A DNA stretch of 64,000 nt from Protea cynaroides. Lineage: Eukaryota > Streptophyta > Magnoliopsida > Proteales > Proteaceae. The stretch is from assembly GCA_028583415.1 (NCBI GenBank), contig CM053270.1, positions 52,834,173 to 52,898,172 of the forward strand. Direction: 5' to 3'. The notes below the pieces were generated by a model, which saw only the letters and a list, made by a program, of their open reading frames with translations, did no database searches and had not been told where the DNA came from. Numbering within the stretch: position 1 is the first letter of the stretch; each line of letters begins with the position of its first letter. Shown in pieces: positions 33,623 through 45,415 of the stretch. Made by a program: the position numbers and the translations under genes.

Positions 33623-34203
33623 AAAGACAAGGCCATCTGAGTGGTTAATTTAATTACCTTTGTCTACTTAGAAGTATACCCAATCTATACATATTTTTCA
33701 TATATCAAAAGCATCAAACATTACTAACCAACATAATATAAAATTAATTTAATTACCTTTGGATGCCTTAATGGTGAATTATCAAAATACCCTTCTCATC
33801 ACATCATACTTTCTCCACCTATCAAAACAAGGGTAAGGTAACTTGACTAACATCTTAGTTGGGTTGGGGACCTGGGGTGTTACACTCTTGATGACAAGTG
33901 TCTCGCCACGTGTCATCGTCTGATTGGCAGGGTTCATAATGCCCATAACAGAGCTGAATCGAACTAACTAACAACAAGCATTTAAAGACGGGAGCCCACG
34001 AGAGCCATGAGCTACTTGAGACGGATGGCCACTGCTTCCTTAAGTATGGTTCCTTGCCAACTACGCGACTACTTAGGGTTGATTGGATGTTATCACGGAT
34101 TGATAGTTTGGTTAGCTCTCTCCTCTCTAATATTGATTAGGGATAATTGTGCCTCTACACTAATTCAACCCATATTTATTAACAGATTGGGTTAGAGGAG
34201 AGT
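33623..34203. other. Intergenic, no gene seen
   Basis: AT-rich, with a short direct repeat (TTAATTTAATTACCTTTG at about 33645 and 33745). No coding signal. Confidence 0.5.
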
Positions 34204-35244
34204 AGCGGTGTCAAAATCAGGCCCCATTAAGCCCTAATTGAACCAAGTTTTATAGATAGTTCAGTTTTCAGTTTTGGGTTGTACAATTTTTGAGTAATTG
34301 GTCTGTCTTGGGTTAACCCAATTAACCTGATTAAGGATCGAAGCCGATTAAAGACCAAAACCAGACAGATTATCTAAGAATTTTTCTTTTTAAAAACGAC
34401 AAAGTTGATCAATTAAAGATTGGTTAGACAAAATCGATTAAGGCCTGATCGATACCAACTAGAACTGATTTATTGATACCCCTAGACCGGCATGGATGGT
34501 CGACCCGGTTGGGTAATCTGGTTGCACAATCAACTCCCAATTTAGAATGATTATGCCATGATAACAGCATATAGGTGTGAAATGTAAACAGTCGGGTCAT
34601 GGCTTGGATGATATATTAACAAGTCGTTCATAGTGCTAACTAAAAAACCATATGGTCCGATCGAAGACCAAACAAACTAACCTATACTGATTGATTAAAG
34701 ACTAGTGAAGTGATCGATTAGTATTTATTTTTCGAGTCAATGTAAGATTAATTGGTTGTAGAGATCATACTAAAGGAGGTATCTATCATACTAAAGGACC
34801 AATTAGTTAAACGATGCAATTACAACCCCAAAATCGACCCGGATCGAACTATTATCGGACATGTTTTGGGTTCAAATACGACATATCCTACTAGTCCTAG
34901 TCTGGTCCGAAGCGATAAAAAAGGACCGATGAGCCCGAACCTGATAATGGTGTGGACCAAACCATTTTAGACTGAATATTGAACCCTAGCTTCACTATTT
35001 TAGCCTTCTGGATGGCCTTATCGGGTTTATTACTAGGTTTTCAGCTCGAAGCGGCCCGAACCAATCAGATAACAACCCGATAAACTAAACTCGAAAACAA
35101 TCCAAAAACCAGACTAACCTATTAGTTAATGTGTACAGTGCAACAGACCCGGTCCGAACTTATTAATAAACATGTTTCGATCAGGCCTTATAAAACCTGA
35201 ATGCTTAACACCAATTTAGTGTGAAGTGAACCGTAGACACCCTT
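34204..35244. mobile_element. GC-rich inverted-repeat element, diverged copy 3
   Basis: It starts AGCGGTGTCAAAATCAGGCC and ends TAGACACCCTT, a degenerate form of the termini seen at 24754 and 42540. The interior keeps recognisable blocks (TTAGTTAATGTGTACAGTGC, GGTCCGAACT, AACATGTTT, CTTATAAAACC) in the same order, but it is longer (about 1.04 kb) and more AT-rich. Confidence 0.6.
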
Positions 35245-35415
35245 CCCCATTCCCCACGATCGTCTTGTTTGGATTTATTTGCCTTTAATAAAATAAAATT
35301 TGAATATTCAATTTGATAAAAAAAATTTGGTGAAATAATTTGATAAAATAAAACTCATTTTTAAATAATCTTATAATTTTCCGTATCGGTTGTGAGTTAT
35401 GAGTCACAGAAGTTT

Positions 35416-35423
35416 TATATAAA
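35416..35423 (+). promoter_or_regulatory. Probable TATA box of the His-rich protein gene
   Basis: TATATAAA followed by GGGGAG lies 131 bp upstream of the start codon. This would place transcription start near 35450 and give a leader of about 100 nt. Confidence 0.55.
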
Positions 35424-35553
35424 GGGGAGAAGTGGAGAACGATTCCGGAATGATTCCGGAACCGATTCCGGTTATAAAGCCTCGGCTTGGCCGCTAGGGG
35501 AACCGGATAGATTGCTGCGTCGCTGGGGCTGGAAGCACTAGGCCGTCAGGTTG

Positions 35554-36761
35554 ATGATGGAGCACCAACTGCCTCTACATCCTCCTCTTTCGCTTCCTGG
35601 TTGCAGAGCCTCCCAGCCCTTGGCTTCTCATCATCACTTGCTCTTATGTCATCACCATCACCACTTTCTCCACCATCACCACCATCACCACCATCATTGC
35701 CACTGCCATCACCACCACCACCATCATCACCACCACCACCACCACTTTTCTGGACCTCACAATCCTCTCTGTACCCAAACTTATCACTTCCTTGTAACCC
35801 CTTGTGGTGCTGCTTCTTCTCTTCCTCCTCCAGCAGTTTCACTTCCTGGACAGCCCCAAATGGGTTATTCTGTTTCCGCGCACAACCATCAGAACCTGGG
35901 GTTTCCTGCATGTGAAGACGCTGAGAATTCAGGAGTTCAGTAAGTCGTTTCCGATTTTGGGTTCATCTGCTGTTAATTTATTTTCATCTATTAGTTTCCA
36001 AATGGGTGAAATTTCCTGGGTTTTAGGAGTTTTTTGAACTGGGTCGTTGCTTGATTTAACAAAAATACCATGACTTCTTTCTTTCTTAATCATGGACTGG
36101 ATTCCGTTGAAAAATTCTGAGTAGTTTGTATCAAATTAACTATGTCCTTCGTAATGAAATTCAGGTTTTTAGTTCGTGATTTTTTTCCCCGGAAACGATT
36201 GTTATTGTTCTTATGGGGTTCGAATGGTTCCTTTTTCAAATTCAGCTGTTGCTTTCGGGGTATCTCTAGGTTGGTTTGTCTGCAATTATATTTTTTCAAT
36301 TTTTTTTTTGGGAGTTGATTGAACTTGATATTCCAGAGTTTTGAAGTTTGAGGTTCAGATTAGGTTTATGACTTGAAATGGCTGTGAAGGGTACTAAATT
36401 GAATAATTTGTTTATGATGGATAGTGGCGCTTTTCTTCTGCCTGTATGACACGAAATGACCTCTGTTGGGTTTCTCTGTGTCCTTCCGGTTAAATAGGTT
36501 GCATGAGCAATGGAATGAAGAATTGGAAGAAGAAGAAGAAGAACCAGTTTTTGTTATGACAGATGAATGGATGGAGTTCTTTGCAAAATCTGAGGCTAAG
36601 CGGAGATTAGGTAAAAGCTCTTCACCCTTCTCTCTCTCTCTAAGTAATAAGTATTACCTTTCTATTGACATGTATTTTTGATGCATACATTATGATTACG
36701 ATGGTCAGAGAAGAATCAGGCAAAGAAGAAAAAGCTAAAAAGTGAGAAGAAATGTTCTTGA
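35554..36761 (+). CDS. Small plant protein with histidine tract, 3 exons
   Basis: Exons 35554-35939, 36498-36610 and 36709-36761 join with GT-AG introns (donor GTAAGT; acceptor AAATAG) and matching phases to give 183 residues. Exon 1 encodes a Leu/Pro-rich start, a His-dominated tract at about residues 25-64 (CAC/CAT repeats with a few Cys, Phe, Leu), then a Pro/Ser/Gly-rich stretch. Exons 2-3 encode a Glu run, EPVFVMTDEWMEFFAKSEAK and a Lys-rich end (EKNQAKKKKLK). The exon 2-3 part looks conserved and probably defines a plant family of unknown function. The His tract could bind metal or only reflect codon-repeat expansion. The reading frame of exon 1 was chosen because only this frame runs from ATG to the donor and joins exon 2 in phase. 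Function unknown. Confidence 0.68.
35640..35745 (+). repeat. CAC/CAT trinucleotide repeat in exon 1
   Basis: Interrupted (CAC/CAT)n giving the histidine tract. The same DNA gives Pro/Ser runs in one other frame and Gly/Asp runs on the opposite strand, which explains the overlapping open frames there. Confidence 0.85.
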
Positions 36762-37509
36762 GTATGTTCAATCATGAAGGGCGCTAGATTGGTGATTCAT
36801 TTCTGTGCTGGAAGCTCTAAGAGAAGATGAAGGACCTCTTGCAGTCAATCTTTGTAGTTTTTGTTGTGAAACTTGTTACAGGTTATACCCCCTTCCCATT
36901 TTTCTTTTAAATCAGAAGCGGCAGATGACCCAATGAACTTTTAGTTTGCTAAAAGTGTTCCTAATTATTGGCTCACATGTAGTTTCATACGGATTGTAAA
37001 ATCCACTTGATCAGAGTTCAAGGGCCAGGTACTTTATGTAGACACCTTAGTCATGTAAACCATATCAATCAATGGAAAGTACAGCTCCTCTTTTAAATTC
37101 AATATTTTGTGCATAATACAGATTAAGGTTGCTTCACAAGAGTAATTCAAACATCCTGGACCTTTTTTTTCTTTTTCTTTTTTTTTTTTTTTTTTTTTTT
37201 TGGGGTGGGGGGTGGGGTGGACCGTAGGAATTTTCAGCAGGTTGGGAATTTTGTTCCAGCTTGATAGAACTGCTAATACATATTTATTATTGAGTCAGAA
37301 GCTATAATCTCTAGAAATTGATATCTGCACAAGTTGTTATTGATCAAGTTAAATGTGAAACATTTTGTCCTTGTTTTATCTTTCATTGATCTGGGGCCTT
37401 GCTAGCCATTGAAAGAAGTTACAATATTTTTTTTGGGTATATCTTGATTGATTAAGATGTTTCATTCATTTTTAATTATCTGCCATTATCAAGAGGAGGT
37501 TGGAAATCA
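36762..37509. other. 3' UTR of the His-rich gene and intergenic DNA
   Basis: No coding signal. A T-rich run (about 37168-37201) is followed by GGGGTGGGGGGTGGGG. A polyadenylation site cannot be placed with confidence. Confidence 0.5.
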
Positions 37510-38240
37510 TACTTGGATAACTGTTATTTAGTGGATCCGAAACAGGTCTGCAATCCAATCAGAGAGGGTGGTTTGTGTCTCAAGGGAGTGAAACAAATAA
37601 GAAATTTTTACCTGCAAGTGGCTGCGGAGGAATTTTCTTGAACCTGCTAATGGAAAGCAGTCATGGTGGCCAATACGGGTGGCATATTCAGGAAGTTGAT
37701 TCCTCATACGCCTGTGGAAAGGTGTTGTGAAGAATGGGGGCTCCATCATGCAGGGATTTAAACTGAAGGTGGGCAATGGAGATCTTACTTCTTTTTGGTG
37801 TGACATATTGTATGGTGGTCAGAAGCTGAAGGAGGTTTTTGATGGTATTTATGATATATTGTGAGAGACAAGCAAGCTTGAGTTGCTGACTATATTTTTT
37901 GCCCTTGGATCTTAGAAGCTGAGTCCCCAGTAATTTCAAGAATTTTAAATGACTGGAAGTTAGGTTAACACATTCTTATTTGAGTTGCTTGAGAGATTTA
38001 CTTGACTCTGAAGAAACAGATGGAAAGATCTGGACTGAATAATGTGTGCCTCTGTTGCCTTAGATATGCTGAAACAGTTCCACATTTGGGTTTATAGCTG
38101 CCCATTTTCTAATGAGGTATGGAGTTATGTACTTGCCATTGGATGGAAGGGGATCCTTCCAGCTGATTTCTTTGCTTTGTTTCGAAGTTGGGCTGAGAGA
38201 ATTTTCAGAGTAATGGTAAGATGCTTTAATTGCTAATCCC
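37510..38240 (+). pseudogene. LINE ORF2 C-terminal relic
   Basis: Broken frames on the + strand keep phrases typical of the end of plant LINE reverse transcriptases: an EGGLCLKGVKQ block (about 37563), a VGNGDLTSFWCDI-like block (about 37773) and a CPFSNEVWSYVLAIGWKG-like block (about 38101) of the zinc-binding region. Many stops. Its boundaries are approximate. Confidence 0.6.
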
Positions 38241-38589
38241 AGAGGCTGTCATGGATTTTTAATTCACGGTATCGGAATGGGTATTGGTTTGGTATCGTTC
38301 CCATAGCGATTCAATAAAATGATAATGTATCTGGTCCACCTTGTGGTAAAAGTGTGTTTTTTTTGCTCTGCCGGTAACAGTTTGGGAGCAAGTTGGTGAT
38401 ATTTAGCTGTGTGTTGTTTTGGAGAATAGTTCACCTGCATGTACTTGTATCATCCACGGTATTTCATCACCGTCCATATCTCGTGGGTCTCATACTCTAG
38501 AGGTGGGTCCCACACCAGGTCAATGGAGATAGGATTCCATGGAGAGTACATATACATGCAAGTGATCCAAACTCTTTTTTTGCTAGGTT
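38241..38589. other. Short intergenic stretch, no gene seen
   Basis: It contains two short GGTATCG motifs and no coding signal. Confidence 0.4.
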
Positions 38590-40440
38590 CCCCGGCCGGT
38601 TCCTAGTCTCCTACTTCCTTTGAGTGGTTGCGAGAGTCTGTCGTTGCTGGTGGACTTGCTGGGATTTGGGTGGAAGATGGTTGGAGGCTTGGTTGGTTGA
38701 GTTCTCGGTTTGGGTTCTTGGCTCCTAGGGTTTCTGCGAGTTTTTGGTGTTGTCTTGCTGTGGAATGAAGGTGGTTGGGCGGCCATGGACTTTGTTGGTC
38801 CTGAGCTACCACCTTTGCGTGACCAAGGGCCTGAGGTTCAGAATGGGTTCTTGGAGGGCCTAGAGGATGGTGAATGTAGTCCTGGTGGGTCTAAAGGTGG
38901 TTGTGGTCGAGTAGAGCATGTTAGCCCTAGGGTTCCACTTGGACCAAAAGGTTCCTGAAGTCAGAACCTGTTTGGTCAGGGGTTGAGTTCGGACTTGCTT
39001 GATTCCAACTTGGGGTTTGTCTCGTCGGTGTTCAGTGCTTGCGATGGAAGATGATGCTAAGTCTCTTCAGATGGCGCTGGTAGGGTTTTTTATGGGAGGA
39101 AGCCTGCCTTCCCCTTCGTCCAAAACTCTCTAGAAAGATACTGGAACTAAGATTTTTTTTTTTTTGGTTAAGTAAGGAAGATCCTGGAAGTTGAAAGGAT
39201 CTGTTTCGATATTCTTGAGAGAGGAGTCTTTTTGGTTGCTAATAAACCTATATTTTTTAAACCATGGACAAGATGCATGGAGCTGCATGATAATGGGGTG
39301 AAGAGCATCTCTATGTGGGTCTCTTCCTGGGCTCCCTCTTCTGTAAGGAGGCCCTTAGGGCTGTATGCTCGGTGCTTGGCAGACCGTTCTACGCGAACCC
39401 AATGACAACATGGAGAGAGATTTGCCTTCACTCATGTTTGCGTGGAGTTCTCGACTGAGACCCCAATGAAATATTCCATGAAGATCCTAGATGATGAGGG
39501 GAATTGGTTTATTGAAGCAGTTAGGTACGACTAGCGTCCAGACCACTGCAATATCTGCAAAAGTTTTGGACATACCTCCGTGTACTGCCCTAGACTTTCT
39601 AGAACTAAAATGGATGATTGACATTCCTTGCAGAGCAAACAATAGAGGAAAAAAATGTAGTACTAGCTATGAGAGGGCTTGGGAAGGAGGCTTGACTGAA
39701 GACTCTATTGCAGAGAAAATTGTTTCTCAGAAAAAAGAGAAGACAGGTGAAGAGGGGAACAGAGAAGATCAGCCAACAGATCTCATAGTGGTGACGACTT
39801 TGGCGAAGGAGGCGGTGACATCCTCTGCTGGTCAGGGTGGAGTTGAACACCTAGACCGCTTGACTTTTTCAAGGAAGGTCTCTAGTGAGGAGCCTCTGGG
39901 GTGCGTTCAGACCACCCTTGTTATGGGTAATGGCAGCACTAGCTTTTCGCTTGGGAAGAACCCCTTTATCACTTCATTGGCAATGAATAGCTAGGTGCAT
40001 ATGTCAAACACATTTCAGGATTTGGTTACGATCGATGGGGTTGACCCTGAGATTGGCATTGGGTTTGAAGCCGATACTATCACTGCCGTGCAAACGTCTT
40101 CCCTTGTGCAGTTGCAGTTGAATGACAGTCTTAGTTTGGCTCTGGATGGGGAGAAGAATTCCCTTATCAATCCTTCCTTTTTTGGCTCTAGGGGCAGCGG
40201 TAGGCCTACTAGGCTTGCTGGCCATTTTGAACTTCCTTTTGTTGACTTGACCCTTTCTGGTGATAAGCCCTTCTCTTTCTTTTAGGCTGCGAGTGTGCCT
40301 TTTGCTTCTTCTGGACAAAACCCTTCAAACCAAAGCCTCTCACCTATCCACCTAGCTCCTCCATCCCACCTCGCAAATGCCATTGCGGCAGGAAGGCTAG
40401 CAGAGTTGCTCGAAACCCAAACACCTTGTCCAACCTGCTC
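38590..40440 (+). pseudogene. LINE ORF1 relic (DUF4283 / CCHC zinc knuckle)
   Basis: At about 39160-39480 a broken frame resembles the DUF4283 domain of plant LINE ORF1 proteins (RICFDILERGVFLVANKPIF, then SISMWVSSWAP). It continues into CNICKSFGHTSVYC at about 39547-39588, a Cys-x2-Cys-x4-His-x4-Cys knuckle. A stop codon (TAG) sits a few codons before the knuckle and more stops follow. 39605-40320 is low-complexity tail sequence in changing frames. 38590-39100 may be its 5' part. It lies downstream of the ORF2 relic, the reverse of LINE order, so the two come from separate insertions. Confidence 0.62.
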
Positions 40441-40559
40441 AACCCCTTGAGCCTAGATACTCACCCAATTCGTATCCTCAAACCTTGTTCGGGCAAGTTT
40501 GGTCACATTCGGCCACCCCCTCCTTCCCCCTCCCACCCCAACCCCACTCAAGGAATCAA

Positions 40560-40830
40560 GTATCGACACGATACGTTGCGTATTGATCGATACGTATCAG
40601 TATCGACACTAGTCGATAAGATACAAGGCAATACGTATCCTATTTTTAAAAAAGTGTAGAGTATCATAGTGTATCGGCTCGATACATAGCTTCTGTATCG
40701 ATACGATTTTTAAATTAGTTTTTAAAAAAAATAAAATAATGTATCGACCAGTATCGACTAGTATCGAACCGATACGACTCGATACTGGTAGATACAGCCC
40801 ACATGTATCTAGCAGTATCGATGCAGAGGC
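40560..40830. repeat. GTATCGATAC-type motif cluster
   Basis: At least fifteen copies or near-copies of GTATCGA or TCGATAC, on both strands, in about 270 bp, for example TATTGATCGATACGTATC and CCAGTATCGACTAGTATCG. The spacing is irregular, unlike a simple tandem repeat. Confidence 0.8.
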
Positions 40831-42512
40831 CAAAATCACTTTTGTTTGTCATTTCTAACAGCTGAAACTGATTCTTCTCTCTAAAACTCGATTTTTCTCT
40901 GAGATTTCTTCAAAATAGCATAAGACTTTGATTCTTAGCCCTAAAACGACTGAATAGGAGGCATTAAACACTGTGTTTGTGAAGATTAGAAGTTAAAATC
41001 ATCTCTTCAAGTTCCACAGGCGGAAAACCCTAAATTATGACTTTGAACTTCAATTTTTTTCATATTAATTCGATTTTTGTGTTGTTTTTTTTCCCATGAA
41101 TCAGTGAAGTATGATCTTATTTGATGAATGCATACTACAATCATAAACGCTGATTTGAGAATTTTTTGAAGAACAGTTAAAATTTTGATTTTTTTTTTCC
41201 AAAAATTATTCCTTTGGTTTTTACTACTTATATAAGATGTATAGACCACTGATCTACCACCTTTGCTGTTAAATGTAATTTTTTGAGTTTTTTTTTTTTA
41301 TTTTAAATTTTTTGTTTAAAAAAATAGATGAAATTCTCAACCGTAAGTTGACTTTTTTTTTTTGGTTTATATATATATATATTTAATTTGTAGATCACTG
41401 ATCTACCCCCTCCCCTTTGGGTTCTTATCTCAACCGTGGAGCTAGAGTTTCGTGTTTGTTGAAGCAATTTACTTAGGTAATGTAAATAAAATGGATTTAT
41501 GTTTTTTCTCCAGAAATTGCTAGAATCTGTGGAAATAATTATAACATGTTCGTACAATCTGGAAAATGTTGGATAATGTAAGTATATGAATCAAAGTTGC
41601 ATATGCAAAACCTGTTGCTTGACTTGCAGTTGTTTGGGATTGTTTTCTATTGTCTTATGCCTGATGATTAAGGTGTAATATGAGAAATAACTAGTTATTG
41701 GCCTGTCTATATTAAAAATTGAGATAGTTTCCTCGTAAATCGGTATTTTAATGTATAAAGCTTGATTTTGGCATTTTTTTATACAAAGCTCATGATCAAG
41801 GAGAAGCCGGTTTCAAGTTTGAACCATAGAGAGTTGAATTCAATGGCTTCCATATTCCAGAAGACCTATACGTTTTAAAGGAAATGCTTAAGTGATACCT
41901 ATCTGAATGGGATAAGTTGAGAATTAATTAAATGCCCAACCAGGTCAGAATGTTTTTCTGGGCAAAGCCTTGCCTCTTTGAGTCTGACTTGATGAAATAA
42001 TAAATCTAGGTAATCATCGAGTTCTGTAGTAACTAATCCATGGCGATTTTGCGAGAAATAAAAAGTTGTGATGATTTGAAACGACAAAGATGGTTAGTAA
42101 AATGATTAATTAATAATGGTCAATAAATTCATGTGATGGTATTGCTTGTGTTTTCATCCATGATCATGAACTCATAGTTTTTTTTTTTTTTGAAGAAGGC
42201 TATAGATTATATTAATAAAGGATTTTCTTTTTTATTGCTTTGCTACAGCAGCAGAGTTTAAACCTGTAAAGAAGATTTTCATTTTGCCGCATGTCTTTGT
42301 TGCCCTTGAATTCTAGTGTTAGTTGTTGTTTCATTAGAATTTTCACTTCAATTCAATTCTCATCTTAGATGTCATATCATTGCTTGTAAAATTTAAATCA
42401 TCCATCATATAATTGAAAACAATCTAATTATTTTTTAAATGAAAATAGTTTGCTAGATTTGATATTTTATATTAACCTCGTATGTCGTATCACATGTATG
42501 GTGTGTAGGAAT
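40831..42512. other. AT-rich region upstream of the hAT relic
   Basis: No coding signal. The last bases, TGTGTAG before 42507, look like a splice acceptor, so part of this could be the 5' UTR/intron of the transposase gene. Several T runs. Confidence 0.45.
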
Positions 42513-45415
42513 ATGGCGAACAAAGACGTGGGTTAGTTGTAAGGGTGTCAAAAATGGGCCCGACCTGGTAGCACGGACCGAGCCGGCCTGATATAACCCG
42601 AACCCAGTCCGGACCTGACCTTAATGGACAGATTTCGGTCTCGGCTTGTAAAGCCCAACACCATTTCAGCCCAAACCGAAACCAGATCGGACCAGCCCGT
42701 TAAGAAGCCCGAACTAGCCCGAACCAATAATACCTAACCCGAACACCAGTAAGGTCCATCCGGGACCAGTTTCTTAATTTTAATGGTTTTAAATTTTGAT
42801 GGATTATATTACAATGTTATAGTTCACTTCTTGATTCGAAAGATTATGTGAATCTATAGTTGAAAAGAGTATATTAATTGTTACAATTTACTGAATTACA
42901 TGCATATAGAAGGAATGATGCTAATTTTATAGATAGAAATAATAAAATAGGCTATATATCTTATATATAAAATATGCCCGATAAGCTTGATAAGCCCGGT
43001 CCGGACCGAACCAGCCCAAAATCACCTCAATAAGCCCAGCCCGATAACAAACCGACACTGGACCAGCCCGATAGTTATTGTGTCCAGCGCAGCCCAACCT
43101 AGCCCGAACTCTTAATGGACATGTTTTGGGCTGGGCTTATAAAATTCGACACCGATTCAGCCTGGACCGGAACTGGCCCGGACCGGCCCGTTGACACCCT
43201 TAGTTGGTTGTATTGCACTAAAATCAACGACAATAGATTGACGACAAAGTGCAATTTATGTGGCACTGAACATCATGGTGGTGGGGTGACACGGCAAAAG
43301 CAACACATGGTAGGGGTTTTGCCAATGTCAAGAAGTGCTCAAAATGTCCAATGGAGGTGAGTAGGGCAATGACAAAATACTTAGTTGAAGGAAAAGCAAA
43401 AAGAAAACAGAGGAAGGATGATGCAGAAAGAATAACAGAAAACCTTATGGAGGATGAGGGTCACTTAAATTTAGAGGATTATGAGGGGTCCGATATGGAT
43501 GCTGAAGATAAGAATCAGCAGGTGCTTAGAAGATCAAGGCATGAGGCATGAGAGAAATGTTGGAATGAGAACCAACTAATAAGGTCTATGTGGCAAGGTA
43601 TTGGTGGTAGTGGTGCTGGTGGTAATGGGACACAAAGAAGCAGGGGCAAGCAACCAGCTTCATTGAGTAAATCCAGCAATGTAAGAGGTATGTTTGATCG
43701 AGTGAGAGGCAAGAGGAAAAAAGCCCAGAAATTCATGACATGGCTCATTCAATGCCCTTCAAACCAAGAGATGCATAACAGAGGATAGAGGAGTCAATGC
43801 ATTCTAAGTCATGGGGGTGAAAGAATGGAAAAATCTATCGCTAGATGGTTCCACAGTGCATTTATCCTATTATACAAGGCCAAAGATCCCTATTTCAAGA
43901 CAATGGTGAGGGAGATACAGCGCTGTGGACCTGGTGTGATGGCCCCCCATAGCTTATCAGATTGGAGGTCCTTACTTGGATGCCATAGTGGGTGAAGTGA
44001 ATGATTATATAGAAACTTTCAAATAGAAATGGTCCCAGTATGGAGTAACCATCATGTGTTATGGTTGGAGTGGGTCCGCAAGGTTGTCCATCATCAATTT
44101 TCTTGTCTATTGTGATGGGTGTTCCATCTTCCTTAAGTCAGTGGATACATTCGCTCACGTGAAAGAGCACATTATATCTTCAAATTGATGGATGAAGTTG
44201 TTGAGGAAGTTGGGTAGAAAATGTAGTTCAAATTGTTACAGATAATACTGTTAATTACAAAAAAATTAGACCAACCCTTATGCTGAAGAGGCAACACTTA
44301 TTTTAGACACCTTGTGCTGCACACTATATTGATTTAATGTTCAAAGATATTGGAGAGTTGCCCAAGGTGGCTAAGGTGGTTGGTCAAGCAAGAACGGTGA
44401 CAAATTTTATTTACAACCACAGTTGGGTGTTGGCTTTAATGAGGAAGCACACACAAAGAGACTTGATAAGGCCTGAAGCAACAAAGTTTGCAACCAACTT
44501 CGTTGCCTTGGACAGCCTTGGGTAGTGAAAGGCAGGTTTACTCCAGATGGTAACTAGTAGAGAATGGTTGTCGAGTACATATCATGCAACCAAGATAGGG
44601 ACTGAGGTGACATAAATCCTTATGTCAATAAAATTTTGGAAGAAGGTTGATGAAATAACTCAGATTATGAAGCCCCTATTTGTTCTACTTTGATGGTGAT
44701 AAGGAGAGAATAATGGGGCTATTGGTCGATGCAATAGGGATGATAAGGTATAAGTTAAATGAATGGAACCCATCATCTAAGAAAAAATATTTGAAGATTA
44801 TAGAGAATCGATGGGAAGCAATGTTGTTACAAGACATTCATATGGTAGGTACTTTGGTTTCCATTAGTCTTAGATTATTGTTTTTTATATTTATCGGTTT
44901 GGATTTGAATTATAAATTTCTAATGTTTCTTACATCTGGATGTGTAGCATATTACTTAAGCCCAAATCAACAATATTCAAACTCTGGATTGGGTTATGAG
45001 TTGAAATATATAGAAGCTATTAGAAAAGTTATCAATAGAATGGAGCCAGATACAAGTAATGCCTTATTGGCCACAGAACATGTAACAAAAACCACTTTTG
45101 TTTTCCATAAATGTTTGTTGCACAAAACCTTTACGATTGGCTAAAGTTATTTAACTACTGTAGATTAAAATTTTCCATGAATGCCGGGGAGAATTGGTGA
45201 TCGGGTTGCTAAGGCTGCTGCATTCAAGATGGCTCCTGGTAAGTTAGACAACAAACATATTATTTTTGTCTTAACTGATTGGTGTCTTACTTAACTAATT
45301 AGTGGCTGATTGGAAATGTTGTTCTTTGTGTAGCTAATTGGTGGCTTAACTATGGCACAAGTGCTCCACACTTAAGGAGGATTGCAATCGGAATTTTGTC
45401 CCAAACGGCCTTCTC
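42513..45415 (+). pseudogene. hAT transposase relic
   Basis: It opens with ATG GCG AAC AAA GAC GTG, then is interrupted by an inverted-repeat element (42540-43202). After that comes a BED-type zinc finger (CNLCG...GGGVTRQKQHM, about 43247-43305), an acidic/basic linker, a DUF659-like core (ARWFHSAFILLYKAKDPYF at about 43839; IVTDNTVNYKKI at about 44233; PCAAHYIDLMFKDIGEL at about 44310), the 44680-45144 frame, and finally the hAT dimerisation motif WWLNYGTSAPHLRRIAIGIL at about 45338-45400. The gene ends at the LTR fragment inside that motif, after ILSQT. Numerous stops and frameshifts show it is dead. Introns (for example at 45240-45334) are plausible. Confidence 0.85.
42540..43202. mobile_element. 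GC-rich inverted-repeat element, copy 2
   Basis: 663 bp, TAAGGGTGTCAAAA...GTTGACACCCTTA, highly similar to 24754-25417 in the same orientation. TTAGTTG occurs just left of it (42533-42539) and again where the right end meets host sequence, consistent with a 7-8 bp target duplication such as hAT elements make. The exact terminus is ambiguous because TIR and target share bases. It has no coding capacity. Confidence 0.8.

Noticed and set aside
35546..35915. Overlapping Pro/Ser-rich (+) and Gly/Asp-rich (-) frames at the His tract
   Set aside because: They are other readings of the CAC/CAT repeat. Only the His frame reaches the splice donor and joins exon 2 in phase.
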